DNA of 32,882 nt from Clostridia bacterium (GTDB taxonomy: Bacteria > Bacillota > Clostridia > Oscillospirales > CAG-272), in NCBI GenBank assembly GCA_017452665.1, contig JAFTLZ010000056.1, positions 1-32,882 of the forward strand. Direction: 5' to 3'. The position numbers were made by a program, and so were the translations under genes. Within the stretch, counting starts at the first letter, position 1. The number at the start of each line of letters is the position of its first letter. Positions 1 to 7,537 of the stretch are shown here, piece after piece. The notes below the pieces were generated by a model that saw only the letters and a program-made list of their open reading frames with translations, was not told where the DNA came from and searched no databases.

Positions 1-77
1 AAAATTACGGCGTTTCGCCGTCAAGAAAAAACGCCGGGGGTGAGTACCAAATGCGTTTTTTGCATTTGACTCACCCC
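1..77. repeat. Partial copy of five-hairpin intergenic repeat (elements D and E)
   Basis: Two stem-loops match the last two elements of the repeat at 4603-4804. Element D is a small hairpin at 7-21 (ACGGCG/CGCCGT). Element E spans 36-77, with left arm GGGGGTGAGTACCAAATGCG and a complementary right arm that lacks the left arm's AC, giving a 2-nt bulge seen in all three close copies. Element E lies just past the stop of the minus-strand gene at 85-618 and probably terminates it. The rest of the repeat would lie outside the window. Confidence 0.8.
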
Positions 78-84
78 TGTATTT

Positions 85-618
85 TTATAAAAACGGTTCT
101 CCCGCAAAGAGCGTATTGTATTGGTCGGCAATGGCATTCCAGGTAACGGCTCCAACGCGCCCGTTCGTCGGCAGAACGTTGCGCCCTTGAAAGTCTTTTA
201 CCGCATCTTCGGTTGTTTTTCCATACTGACCGTCTACAACCAGATCCTCCATCCCGCTGTAACGGGCGCCCAGCTCGCGCAGCATAAATTGTACTGCGGC
301 AACGGCAAAGCCGCTGTTGCCAAGCTGAATTTCTATCGTTTGCCGCACGAACGGGAAGATTGACATTTGGCGCGGCGGGGCATTTTCGGCAACCGATGCG
401 CGGTACGCAGCGTACAGACGCTCCCATGTTTGGCGGTCTGCCTCTCCCGTGACGGGCAGGCGGCGAGAGGCTTGAAATTCCCTGAGGGACTTACGGGTAT
501 CGCTTTCAAAAATGCCGTCGATGGGAGGTGCGGTGATGGAAGGCTCGTGGTAAGAGAGCTGGCGCAGATAGCGTTGCAGATTTTCGATGGCGGCGGATTC
601 ATTCGGATGATTCGGCAT
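85..618 (-). CDS. Peptidoglycan-binding protein, two PG_binding_1 domains
   Basis: The 177-aa protein is two peptidoglycan-binding (PGBD-like) repeats, at about residues 9-70 and 98-165. Each carries the helical pattern ending in a D-G-x-(F/Y)-(G/E)-x-x-T core, a (V/L)-x-x-FQ helix and a final TW (GIFESDT..FQ..TW; GQYGKTT..FQ..TW). No signal peptide, transmembrane segment or catalytic domain is visible, so it probably binds cell wall or spore cortex as an accessory protein. It is the last gene of a three-gene minus-strand operon, 23 nt after the SpoIID-like gene. AAAGGAG precedes the ATG by about 11 nt. Cortex association is inferred from the neighbour. Confidence 0.8.
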   Translation of the reverse strand: MPNHPNESAAIENLQRYLRQLSYHEPSITAPPIDGIFESDTRKSLREFQASRRLPVTGEADRQTWERLYAAYRASVAENAPPRQMSIFPFVRQTIEIQLGNSGFAVAAVQFMLRELGARYSGMEDLVVDGQYGKTTEDAVKDFQGRNVLPTNGRVGAVTWNAIADQYNTLFAGEPFL

Positions 619-641
619 GGTGATACAATCTCCTTTCCGGG

Positions 642-2039
642 TCAGGCTCCGACGTCAAAGCCGGGATACTGTCCCTCTTGCAAAATATTGCCCTGATACA
701 GCGATTCGTAAAGCTGGATGATTGCGTTCCAAGTGGTGGAAGCGACAAGGCCGGTCGGATTTTGCCCAACCAGATTTTGAAAGGCGATCACAGCCTCCTG
801 CGTACGCGGACCAAAATACCCCGTCACGTCCACGGTTGGAATTTCGGGATAAGATACGGCAATATAGTTCAGATATTCCTGCAAAAGCCGTACCGACTCG
901 GAATCCGATCCGATGCGCAAAGGGATGCCTCCGTACGGAACTGTTACGCCCTCTACATATTTTACAGGGATCGTGTTGACAATGCCAAGGTAGGCGTTCG
1001 TAATGGCGTACCATGTCTGCTCACCTACCACACCGTCCGGCGTAAGACCAAAGGTTCGTTGCGCGGCCTCTACCGCCGCCTTAGTCGTAGGACCAAAGGT
1101 ACCGTCAATGGCAACGGCGGGGATGGTATCGTAATACTGCGACAGATAGCTGAGAAAATACTGCAAATTTCGCACGCCGTCACCCACGCTCCCTTCCTGC
1201 AGGGCGCTGGGATATTGCTGTGTGACCTCGTCCAATGAGATCCCCTCGGAATTGAGATCGTTGAGACGCTTGACGCCAATATAAATATTTTGAATGGTAT
1301 ACCAGGTGTTCTTTCCGATCACGCCGTCGGGAGTCAGATTGAATACCTCCTGAAAGCGGATGACGGCGTTCTCGGTGTCGGTACCGAAGATGCCGTCGGT
1401 AGCGGCAATTTTTGGGATGGAAGGGAAGTTGGAGGAAATGCGGTTCAAGCGGATCTGTGCGGTGCGAACCTCGTCTCCCGTAGATCCCAGCTGCAGCGGA
1501 TAGGTCGGAGCGCTCGTCGTGCTTCCCGCAACGGGCGCGTCGCGAACCAGCTCGATGTTATCCCCGTAGTAGTAGGTCAAAATCTCATACGGAGTGTATC
1601 CCTGCTCAGCAAGTTCTACGCTCCCCCATTGCGAAAGCCCGTTGCAGGTTACGGTGGTGCCGTTGCAATACTGTGCAAACAACGGTTCTACGCTTCCCAC
1701 ACGGCGGATATAGTTATTGAACAAATCTCCCGCCAGCTCCCGTACGTTCTCAAACACCACGCGCCCGTTGACAAAGGATTGGTCGTAAGCGGTGGTGTTG
1801 GTGATGTCAAAATCATATCCGCGCGTGCGGTAAAACTCGGTGTAAATGCGATTGAGGGCAAAGGAGACCTGCGCATACAAATTGGCACGAATGGCGCTCT
1901 CAGGCCAGGTTGGGTAAATTTCGCTTGACGCAACGTTGGCGATGTAATCCAAAAATGGGAGCGTTACATTTTCGGCGTTGCTGTCCGGCGTGCCGAGATG
2001 AACGGTAATGCTCTCGGGAATAAAGGGAAGTTGTGGCAT
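642..2039 (-). CDS. SpoIID-like domain protein with three peptidoglycan-binding repeats
   Basis: The 465-aa protein begins with a SpoIID/LytB-like region (about residues 25-170): a SSEIYPTWPESAIRA stretch resembles the S-E-M-P-x-x-W/F-P-x-E-A-L-K-A block that holds the catalytic Glu of SpoIID lytic transglycosylases, and it ends with the family-like LSQWGS..LA..GY..EIL.YYYG. Three PG_binding_1 repeats follow (about 180-255, 280-350, 375-450), each with DG.FG..T or GYFGPRT, FQ and TW. No signal peptide is seen, which is unusual for a wall enzyme but common among Clostridia spore-associated proteins. A cortex or germination role is inferred. AAAGGA lies 10 nt before the ATG, and it is the middle gene of the operon. 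Confidence 0.8.
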   Translation of the reverse strand: MPQLPFIPESITVHLGTPDSNAENVTLPFLDYIANVASSEIYPTWPESAIRANLYAQVSFALNRIYTEFYRTRGYDFDITNTTAYDQSFVNGRVVFENVRELAGDLFNNYIRRVGSVEPLFAQYCNGTTVTCNGLSQWGSVELAEQGYTPYEILTYYYGDNIELVRDAPVAGSTTSAPTYPLQLGSTGDEVRTAQIRLNRISSNFPSIPKIAATDGIFGTDTENAVIRFQEVFNLTPDGVIGKNTWYTIQNIYIGVKRLNDLNSEGISLDEVTQQYPSALQEGSVGDGVRNLQYFLSYLSQYYDTIPAVAIDGTFGPTTKAAVEAAQRTFGLTPDGVVGEQTWYAITNAYLGIVNTIPVKYVEGVTVPYGGIPLRIGSDSESVRLLQEYLNYIAVSYPEIPTVDVTGYFGPRTQEAVIAFQNLVGQNPTGLVASTTWNAIIQLYESLYQGNILQEGQYPGFDVGA

Positions 2040-2065
2040 AGATCAAATCCTTTCTGCTAAGTGGA

Positions 2066-2494
2066 TCAAAGATTAGGTCCTGTTGATTCAAAAAAACGCT
2101 CCTCGGTGGGACGGCGGCTCTCCGACCTTCCGTTTTCGGGCAAGGGAATTAGGTCCACAGGTTGTACAGCGGTGATTCCCTCAAAAATCGGTAGAGCAAT
2201 ATAGCTTTGGTCGCCGTATCCCTCCAAGCGTACCTCTAAATTGTAAATGGCAAACGGATTGGCAACGCCCGGATGCATGGAGTCGCTTCGGGGCGGAGCG
2301 GGTAAGGGAATGATTTCGGTATTTCCGTCGCGGTCGGTGACGGCCGAGCGGATTACGTCTCCGCGCGGTTCTTCGAATTCCGGTTTGTAGTCGAAAACCG
2401 AGACCTGCGCTCCCTCCAGCGGAATCGAGCCGCGTGCGGTGGTCACGTGCACGATCAAATTTCCGGTTCCCGGTGCTTGCGGTGTATTGTTCAT
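2066..2494 (-). CDS. Small beta-sandwich (carboxypeptidase-regulatory-like) protein
   Basis: The 142-aa protein has the layout of a CarboxypepD_reg/prealbumin-like domain: G.L.V.V..ARG..PL.GA.V.VF (about residues 10-35), a TDRDGNT turn, and YNLEVRLEGY, the usual 'Y.v.v...GY' strand. I chose the ATG at 2494 because AGGAGGG sits 8 nt upstream; the reading frame extends to a TTG at 2512 that lies upstream of that ribosome site. It is the first gene of the operon with the SpoIID-like and PG-binding genes, 26 nt before the next start. It may be a structural or adhesive wall partner, but no enzymatic residues can be recognised. Confidence 0.65.
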   Translation of the reverse strand: MNNTPQAPGTGNLIVHVTTARGSIPLEGAQVSVFDYKPEFEEPRGDVIRSAVTDRDGNTEIIPLPAPPRSDSMHPGVANPFAIYNLEVRLEGYGDQSYIALPIFEGITAVQPVDLIPLPENGRSESRRPTEERFFESTGPNL

Positions 2495-2528
2495 AGGCTC
2501 CCTCCTGATCAAAGTCTTTGTTCTGTAT

Positions 2529-2556
2529 CATTTTATGCACCGTGTGCAAAAAGGTG
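2529..2556 (-). promoter_or_regulatory. Candidate mother-cell sigma (sigma-K-like) promoter
   Basis: Upstream of the 2494 start, the minus strand reads CACC, a 15-nt spacer, then CATAAAATG. This fits the sigma-K pattern of (A/C)AC(C/A) and CATANNNT(A/G). No good sigma-A box is seen here. It fits the spore/cortex look of the operon, but such short motifs occur by chance. Confidence 0.3.
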
Positions 2557-2640
2557 AACGCTCCCGGCAACTTGAAAGCTATGGTCAGGTCTTTTAATGG
2601 AAGCAAAATGAAAATTCGCGCTTCAATTTTGCGTTTTCTA

Positions 2641-2669
2641 TTGCTTTTTCGGTCAGATTTTGTTATAAT
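2641..2669 (+). promoter_or_regulatory. Sigma-A promoter of the NusG-II/Gx/ApbE operon
   Basis: TTGCTT at 2641-2646, a 17-nt spacer and TATAAT at 2664-2669 lie 34 nt before the first start codon. GGAAGGAGAG precedes the ATG at 2704. Confidence 0.7.
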
Positions 2670-2703
2670 GAAGGATAGAAAATCAAAAGGAAGGAGAGTA
2701 CGG

Positions 2704-3075
2704 ATGTTTCGAACCAAGGTGTCGCTGTGGGATTGGATTTTGATCGCGGTTGTTTTGCTTGCGGCCTGCAGTTTGCTGTTGTTTGCTTGGTTGCCAAAAT
2801 CCGCAGGCTCGGTTCTTTTGGTCACTACGCCGCAGGGAAGCGCAGAATATTCCTTGCTGGAGGATCGGGAATTTTCGCTTTCTTCCAACGGTGTTACCCT
2901 GACCGTTCGCATTGCAGACGGAGCTGCCTTGGTGACGGAGAGCGATTGCCCGGACGGCGTTTGCCGCGCGAGTGCTTCGATTGCCAAAGTTGGCGAAATG
3001 ATTGTTTGCGCGCCGGCGGGAATTCGCCTGACGGTGAAGGGAGGGGAGAGCGATGTCGATTTTGTCGCGGGGTAG
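2704..3075 (+). CDS. NusG domain II-containing membrane-anchored protein
   Basis: The 123-aa protein has one N-terminal transmembrane helix (about residues 10-30) and an extracytoplasmic NusG-II-type beta domain. The signature S-D-C-P-D-x-x-C (Cys82, Cys87) and IVC.P..I.L.V.G (Cys102) match the family. The reading frame is open upstream to 2518, but the ATG at 2704 has a strong ribosome site and sits properly downstream of the promoter. It overlaps the Gx transporter gene by 23 nt. As I recall, NusG-II plus Gx-transporter pairs are annotated as EetA/EetB in extracellular-electron-transfer loci of Listeria and lactobacilli; together with ApbE here, that suggests a related flavin-linked role (inference). 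Confidence 0.75.
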   Translation: MFRTKVSLWDWILIAVVLLAACSLLLFAWLPKSAGSVLLVTTPQGSAEYSLLEDREFSLSSNGVTLTVRIADGAALVTESDCPDGVCRASASIAKVGEMIVCAPAGIRLTVKGGESDVDFVAG

Positions 3076-3586
3076 CCGTACGCGCCGCATCTGCATCGAC
3101 GCACTCCTTTGTGCCGTAGCCATGATGCTTTCGTATCTGGAGGCGCTCCTGCCGCTCAATCTTGCAATTCCGTTGCCGGGATTTCGTTTAGGACTTGCCA
3201 ACGTGATCGTGGTTGTGACATTTTCGCTCCTAACGCCGACGGATGCCGCAGCAATTTCGGCAACCCGCATTCTTTTGATGGGACTTTTGTTTGGCTCGGT
3301 GACCTCTCTTTACTTTTCGGCAATGGGCGGGCTGGTTTCATTTTGCGCATTGCTGTTATTGCGCTGTTTTCGCATCAAATGCAGCTTTGTGGGGGTGTCG
3401 GTACTCTCCGCCGCTGCGCACAATACGGGGCAGATCATTGCCGCGGTCACATTGTTCGGCATGTCACTGATTCCATCGTATCTGCCGCTGTTGCTGTTCG
3501 CGTCGGTGCTTTACGGCGGCATTGTGGGCGTTTTACTCAATCTGCTGATCCCGCGGCTGCAAGCTCCGCTGGCGCGTGTGCTGTAA
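3053..3586 (+). CDS. Gx transporter family / heptaprenyl diphosphate synthase component I-like membrane protein
   Basis: The 177-aa protein is highly hydrophobic with about five transmembrane segments. It has the Hpre_diP_synt_I/Gx family features: R..C.DALLCA..M.LSYLE at the N terminus, then P.PGFRLGLANV....F.L (about residues 40-60) and R.LLM.LLFGS. The fold resembles the substrate-binding subunit (S component) of ECF-type transporters. AGGGGAG precedes the ATG. It is translationally coupled to the NusG-II gene by overlap and followed 19 nt later by apbE. By context it probably moves or retains a flavin- or quinone-related molecule at the membrane, but the substrate is unknown. Confidence 0.75.
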   Translation: MSILSRGSRTRRICIDALLCAVAMMLSYLEALLPLNLAIPLPGFRLGLANVIVVVTFSLLTPTDAAAISATRILLMGLLFGSVTSLYFSAMGGLVSFCALLLLRCFRIKCSFVGVSVLSAAAHNTGQIIAAVTLFGMSLIPSYLPLLLFASVLYGGIVGVLLNLLIPRLQAPLARVL

Positions 3587-3605
3587 GCGGCGGAAAGGAG
3601 AACGC

Positions 3606-4592
3606 ATGAAAAAATTGATCTGTATCTGTTTGATTTTTTGTCTCCTGTTGACGCTTGCCTCTTGTTCCGCGACAGAAACGAGCACACAAAGCTTTTTTTT
3701 GATGGACACGGTGATCACGGTTACGCTGTACACCTCAACGAAGGTTGCAGAGCCGATTTTTATGCAGTGCCGTGCGATCTTGGAAGAGTTGGACGCTTTG
3801 TGGTCGCGTACAAAAGGGGAAAGCGACGTTTGCAGGTTCAACGCCTCATCCGACGGAATCTCCGATGCGGATGCGCGTACGTTTCATCTGATTTCCACGG
3901 CGCTTGAAGTCACAACCAAGACCGACGGTGCGTTTGACATTACGGTTGCGCCGCTGGTGACGCTATGGCAGAGCTGTGCCGAGGAGGATCGTTTGCCCAA
4001 CGAGGCGGAGCTGGACGCTTGCCTGCAAATTGTCGGTGCGCAAAATCTGACCTTGACCGACGGCGGCATTTGCAAGAGCGAAAGCCGTGTGCAGATGAAT
4101 CTGGGCGGGATCGGCAAAGGCGCGGCGATCTCGATTTTGATCAACTATCTCAATACCTGTGCAATTACGGGCGGCTTGGTCAGCTTTGGTAGTAACGTTG
4201 CGGTATTCGGATCTAAACCGGACGGAAGCTCGTTCCGCATTGCGCTGCGCGATCCCACGCAGGATTCCGGCATCGCAGGCACGCTTTTGCTGGGCGACGG
4301 GGAGGTGCTCTCGGTTTCGGGAGATTATGAGCGCTACCACACCATTGGCGGTGAAAGGTATCACCACATTTTAGATCCCGCTACGGGATACCCGTCACAA
4401 AGCGGCTTGACCTCGGTTGCGGTGATTTGCCGAGACGGAGCGCTTGCCGATGCACTTTCCACAGCTTTGTTCGTGATGGGAATTGACGCCGCCATGGAGT
4501 TCTACGCTTCCGGTGTGTTCGATTTTGAGGCAATCTTCATCGCCTCTGACGGTACCGTAACCGCCACACGCGACGGATTGTTGCAGAATTGA
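3606..4592 (+). CDS. apbE: FAD:protein FMN transferase (ApbE), lipoprotein
   Basis: The 328-aa protein starts with a lipoprotein signal (LTLASC, lipidated Cys20), then FFLMDTVITVT, the family N-terminal block. The FAD/Mg region is visible as NLGGIGKGAA (usual DLGGI.KG), the GG.V.FG.N loop is present as GGLVSFGSNVAVFG, and the C-terminal block reads GYPSQSGLTSVAV....ADALSTALFVMG. ApbE covalently attaches FMN to Thr/Ser of exported redox proteins. GAAAGGAG lies 6 nt before the ATG, which I preferred to an in-frame ATG ten codons upstream that has no ribosome site. It is the last gene of the operon and no flavinylated target protein is encoded in the window. Confidence 0.9.
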   Translation: MKKLICICLIFCLLLTLASCSATETSTQSFFLMDTVITVTLYTSTKVAEPIFMQCRAILEELDALWSRTKGESDVCRFNASSDGISDADARTFHLISTALEVTTKTDGAFDITVAPLVTLWQSCAEEDRLPNEAELDACLQIVGAQNLTLTDGGICKSESRVQMNLGGIGKGAAISILINYLNTCAITGGLVSFGSNVAVFGSKPDGSSFRIALRDPTQDSGIAGTLLLGDGEVLSVSGDYERYHTIGGERYHHILDPATGYPSQSGLTSVAVICRDGALADALSTALFVMGIDAAMEFYASGVFDFEAIFIASDGTVTATRDGLLQN

Positions 4593-4602
4593 TTTCAAAA
4601 AT

Positions 4603-4804
4603 GGGGCTGCGTCATTTGCGCAGCCCCTGCGCAAAAAAGCCGACGGTAGGCTTTTTTGACGCGCGGAATTTTCGTTTTTGCCCGATTTGTATCCAAAATA
4701 CAGATCAAAAACCATCAAAAGGGCAAAAATGACGGCGTTTAGCCGTCAAGCAAAAATGACGGGGGTGAGTACCAAATGCGATTTTTCGCATTTGACTCAC
4801 CCCC
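4603..4804. repeat. Five-hairpin composite intergenic repeat, copy 1 (bidirectional terminator)
   Basis: The whole gap between convergent apbE and fakA is five consecutive stem-loops. A: 4603-4627 (GGGGCTGCG/CGCAGCCCC). B: 4633-4657 (AAAAAAGCC, 7-nt loop, GGCTTTTTT), which can terminate both strands. C: 4675-4729 (TTTTTGCCC/GGGCAAAAA enclosing GATTTGTAT/ATACAGATC). D: 4730-4748 (TGACGGC/GCCGTCA). E: 4761-4804, a GGGGGTGAGTACCAAATGCG arm with a conserved AC bulge. The sequence recurs inverted at 20797-20999 with about 8 substitutions and a 1-nt indel by hand alignment. Confidence 0.9.
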
Positions 4805-4814
4805 ATGCTTCAAT

Positions 4815-6572
4815 TTATTCCGCAATAAAGATATAAGGATAAATGTCCTGTCCTCCGTCGATGAAGTAGACTTCAGACGAGGGATGCTTTTCCGAAAGAT
4901 ATTGTTGCAGCTCGTTACGTTCTTCCTCCGAGGCGTCCTTCCCGCAAAAAACGGTCAGCATAAACTTTTCGGGCATTTCCAAAAGCATGGAAGCCAGATG
5001 ATGGGATGCGGAGGTCTTGTCGGTTTCCGAAATGACGATCTCCTTTTCAATGATGCCTATGGTATCGCCCTTGTGGATGTGCACGCCGTTCATATCCGCG
5101 TCGCGAATCGACGGGGAAACGTAGCCCGCGGTCACCCGCTTCATCGCTTCTTCCATTGCGGCAACATTTGCCGCCGGATCTGGGTTGTCGAAATCGATGG
5201 TGGAGACCGCCACGTAGCCGGTGCCGATGTTCTTACTGGGAATGACGTGAATGGTTGCGGCTTCGTAAATTTCTGCCGCCTGCTGTGCCGCCATCAAAAT
5301 GTTGCCGTTGTTGGGAAATACGAAAATATGTTTTGCCGGTACCTTTGCAAAGGCATCCAAAAAGTCGTTGGTAGAGGGGTTTTGTGTCTGTCCGCCCTGC
5401 ACGATCTCATCGGTTCCCAGCTCGCGGAAGAGCGCCTCCACACCGGGACCGTTGCTGACCGCTACCACACCGTATTGTTTGGTTTCAACCGGTACTTTTT
5501 CCTCAGTAGGAGCAGGGGAGACGGATGTAGGAGCTACTTTCTCCTTTTTTTCATCCAGATTGGTATGCTGAACCGACATATTTTCGATCTTAACGGTCAA
5601 AAATTCACCAAACGTGCGGCAATGCGCCAGCACCTTTTCGGGAGTGAGCGTGTGTACGTGAAGCTTTACGATGCTGTCGGTTTTAAACGCAACCACCGAG
5701 TCGCCAATTTCGGACAGAAATGCCTTCAACGGTTCGATATCAAATGCATCGATATCGGTCTTGCTGTGCTGAAGCTGAACCAGCAATTCGGTGCAGTAGC
5801 CATAGGTCATTTCACTGTCGGGGCCAAAGGCAAGTATGTCTACCGTCGCGGGCTTTACTGTACTTTCCGTTGCAGAGGGAGCGGTTGAAACGTCCTCGCC
5901 GTTGAGCACGCGGTTAAAGCCGTCCATAATATAAAATAAGCCTGCTCCGCCGCTATCTACAACATCAGCTTCCTTCAAAATCGTCAAAATTTCGGGGGTG
6001 TGCTCAAGGGAAGCGTGCATTTCCTTGACCAAATCGGCAAAAAAGCTACGGATGGTACTCTTCGGTGTAATCTGTGCCACGGCGTATTCCACCGCTTCGC
6101 GCGCTACGGTCAAAATGGTACCTTCGGTAGGCGTCATAACCGAGGTATACGCCTGCTTAACGCCCATTTCCAGCGCGTGGCCAAGCGTTTCGGGGTCTGC
6201 TTTTTCCACATTTTCCAAGCCCTTTGCCGTGCCTGCAAAAAATTGCGACAGGATGACACCGGAGTTTCCGCGTGCACCCAAAAGCATACCATGCGAAAAG
6301 ACCTTCATCACCTCGGCAAGATCATCCGAATCCAGATTTTCAATGGCGGCAATTCCGCTTTCAATGGTCATGCGCATATTGTCGCCTGTGTCTCCGTCCG
6401 GAACAGGGAACACGTTGAGCTTATTTACCTCATCGGCATTGGAGCGCAGATGCCCCGCGCCGCCAATCGCCATTTTTGCCATCAGCAGACCGCCAAGATA
6501 TTTGATTTTGCTTTGTGCGCTTGTCTTTTTGGCCTTTTTTTCTTTTTTCTCTTTTTTCTGAAATACCGGCAT
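4815..6572 (-). CDS. fakA: Fatty acid kinase catalytic subunit FakA (DAK2/DhaL domain)
   Basis: The 585-aa protein has the N-terminal DhaL/DAK2 ATP-binding domain with the signature NVFPVPDGDTGDNM (residues 53-66) and GARGNSGVILSQF, then the middle and C-terminal (YloV/DegV-type) domains typical of FakA (usual length about 550). FakA phosphorylates fatty acids presented by FakB to give acyl-phosphates for phospholipid synthesis. The fakB-like gene lies just upstream, with a 47-nt gap. AAGGAAA precedes the ATG. Oddity: the first ~22 residues are a Lys/Glu-rich tail (KKEKKEKKAKK) ahead of the normal start of the domain. Transcription probably ends in element E of the repeat. Confidence 0.88.
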   Translation of the reverse strand: MPVFQKKEKKEKKAKKTSAQSKIKYLGGLLMAKMAIGGAGHLRSNADEVNKLNVFPVPDGDTGDNMRMTIESGIAAIENLDSDDLAEVMKVFSHGMLLGARGNSGVILSQFFAGTAKGLENVEKADPETLGHALEMGVKQAYTSVMTPTEGTILTVAREAVEYAVAQITPKSTIRSFFADLVKEMHASLEHTPEILTILKEADVVDSGGAGLFYIMDGFNRVLNGEDVSTAPSATESTVKPATVDILAFGPDSEMTYGYCTELLVQLQHSKTDIDAFDIEPLKAFLSEIGDSVVAFKTDSIVKLHVHTLTPEKVLAHCRTFGEFLTVKIENMSVQHTNLDEKKEKVAPTSVSPAPTEEKVPVETKQYGVVAVSNGPGVEALFRELGTDEIVQGGQTQNPSTNDFLDAFAKVPAKHIFVFPNNGNILMAAQQAAEIYEAATIHVIPSKNIGTGYVAVSTIDFDNPDPAANVAAMEEAMKRVTAGYVSPSIRDADMNGVHIHKGDTIGIIEKEIVISETDKTSASHHLASMLLEMPEKFMLTVFCGKDASEEERNELQQYLSEKHPSSEVYFIDGGQDIYPYIFIAE

Positions 6573-6619
6573 AAATACGTTTCCTTATTCTATGATATTT
6601 TGTATCGCTATGTTCGGAA

Positions 6620-7486
6620 TTATCTTTCTTTACCAAGGAAGAAGAGTGCAAGGGTGCCGGGACCTGCATGTGCACCGATGACGGGACCGACGTCGGTGAT
6701 AATCTGCACGTCCGCACCATGTTTTGCCTTAATGAGTTTGGCAAGCTCTTCAGCGTCCGCCTGGCAGGCTGCCTGCGAGATGAAAATGGTTCCCGTGCTG
6801 GGCTCCAACGCCAGCTCGGTATATTTGTCTGCCAATGCGGCAATGGCGTTCTTTCTGCCGCGCACCTTGGAGATATTGATCAGATGTCCTTCATCATCTA
6901 CGTGGAGAACGGGCTTGATGCCGAGCAGGTTACCGACGAACGCAACGGTGGGGCTGACTCTTCCGCCGCGCTTGAGGTATACCAGGTCATCTACGGTGAA
7001 CCAATGGCACAGGTTGGGGAGGATTCCTTTTGCGTATTCTGCTGCCTCTTCAATCGTAGCGCCGCTCTTTTTCTTTTCTACGGTCAAATAAACAAGCAAG
7101 CCCTGGCCTGCAGAAGCGGCAAGCGTGTCTACTACAAGAATCTTGCGTTCGGGATATTTTGCGCTCAACTCCTCAGCGGCAATGCGCCCGGAGTTGAAGG
7201 TGGTGCTAAGACCGGAAGAGAAACTGAGGTACAGCAAATCGTTGCCCTGCTGTAGGATGGGTTCAAACGCCTTTGCAAATGCATCTGCATTGACGGCAGA
7301 GGTCTTCGCAACGCCGCCGTCCTTCATCTTCTGATAAAAATCTGCGGTGGACATATCGTTGTTAGAGTACTCGGTTTCCGAATCGTCAAAATGGAAGGTT
7401 AGCTCCGAATAAAGCACGCCCCATTCCTTGAGGACCTCGGGCTTGATGTCACTGGCGGAGTCGGTGTAGATCACATAATTATTCAT
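6620..7486 (-). CDS. fakB: DegV family fatty-acid-binding protein (FakB-like)
   Basis: The 288-aa protein fits DegV/FakB throughout: TDSASDI near the N terminus, LSFSSGLSTTFNSGRIAAEE around residues 94-113 (the loop that holds the fatty-acid carboxylate in DegV proteins), DTLAASAGQGLLV, LKRGGRVSP, and a C-terminal GPGTLALFFLG. FakB binds a fatty acid and delivers it to FakA in the cytoplasm. It sits directly upstream of fakA in the same orientation, which strongly supports the pair. GGAG lies about 9 nt before the ATG. Acyl-chain preference cannot be read from the sequence. Confidence 0.88.
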   Translation of the reverse strand: MNNYVIYTDSASDIKPEVLKEWGVLYSELTFHFDDSETEYSNNDMSTADFYQKMKDGGVAKTSAVNADAFAKAFEPILQQGNDLLYLSFSSGLSTTFNSGRIAAEELSAKYPERKILVVDTLAASAGQGLLVYLTVEKKKSGATIEEAAEYAKGILPNLCHWFTVDDLVYLKRGGRVSPTVAFVGNLLGIKPVLHVDDEGHLINISKVRGRKNAIAALADKYTELALEPSTGTIFISQAACQADAEELAKLIKAKHGADVQIITDVGPVIGAHAGPGTLALFFLGKER

Positions 7487-7537
7487 GGTAGTTTCTCCAT
7501 TTCATTTTATTATATAGTGAAATTGATCGAAATATGT

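Noticed and set aside
4603..4804. CRISPR array or insertion sequence
   Set aside because: The hairpins differ from each other, there are no regular spacers, no transposase frame and no target-site duplication that I can see.
4776..5888. A 370-codon plus-strand frame opposite fakA
   Set aside because: The fakA protein has clear DAK2 motifs; this frame starts in the repeat and resembles no known protein.
7509..7537. A separate promoter in front of fakB
   Set aside because: A TATAAT (7509-7514, minus strand) exists but the -35 region is ACATAT, far from consensus; the operon promoter at 8092-8120 is enough.
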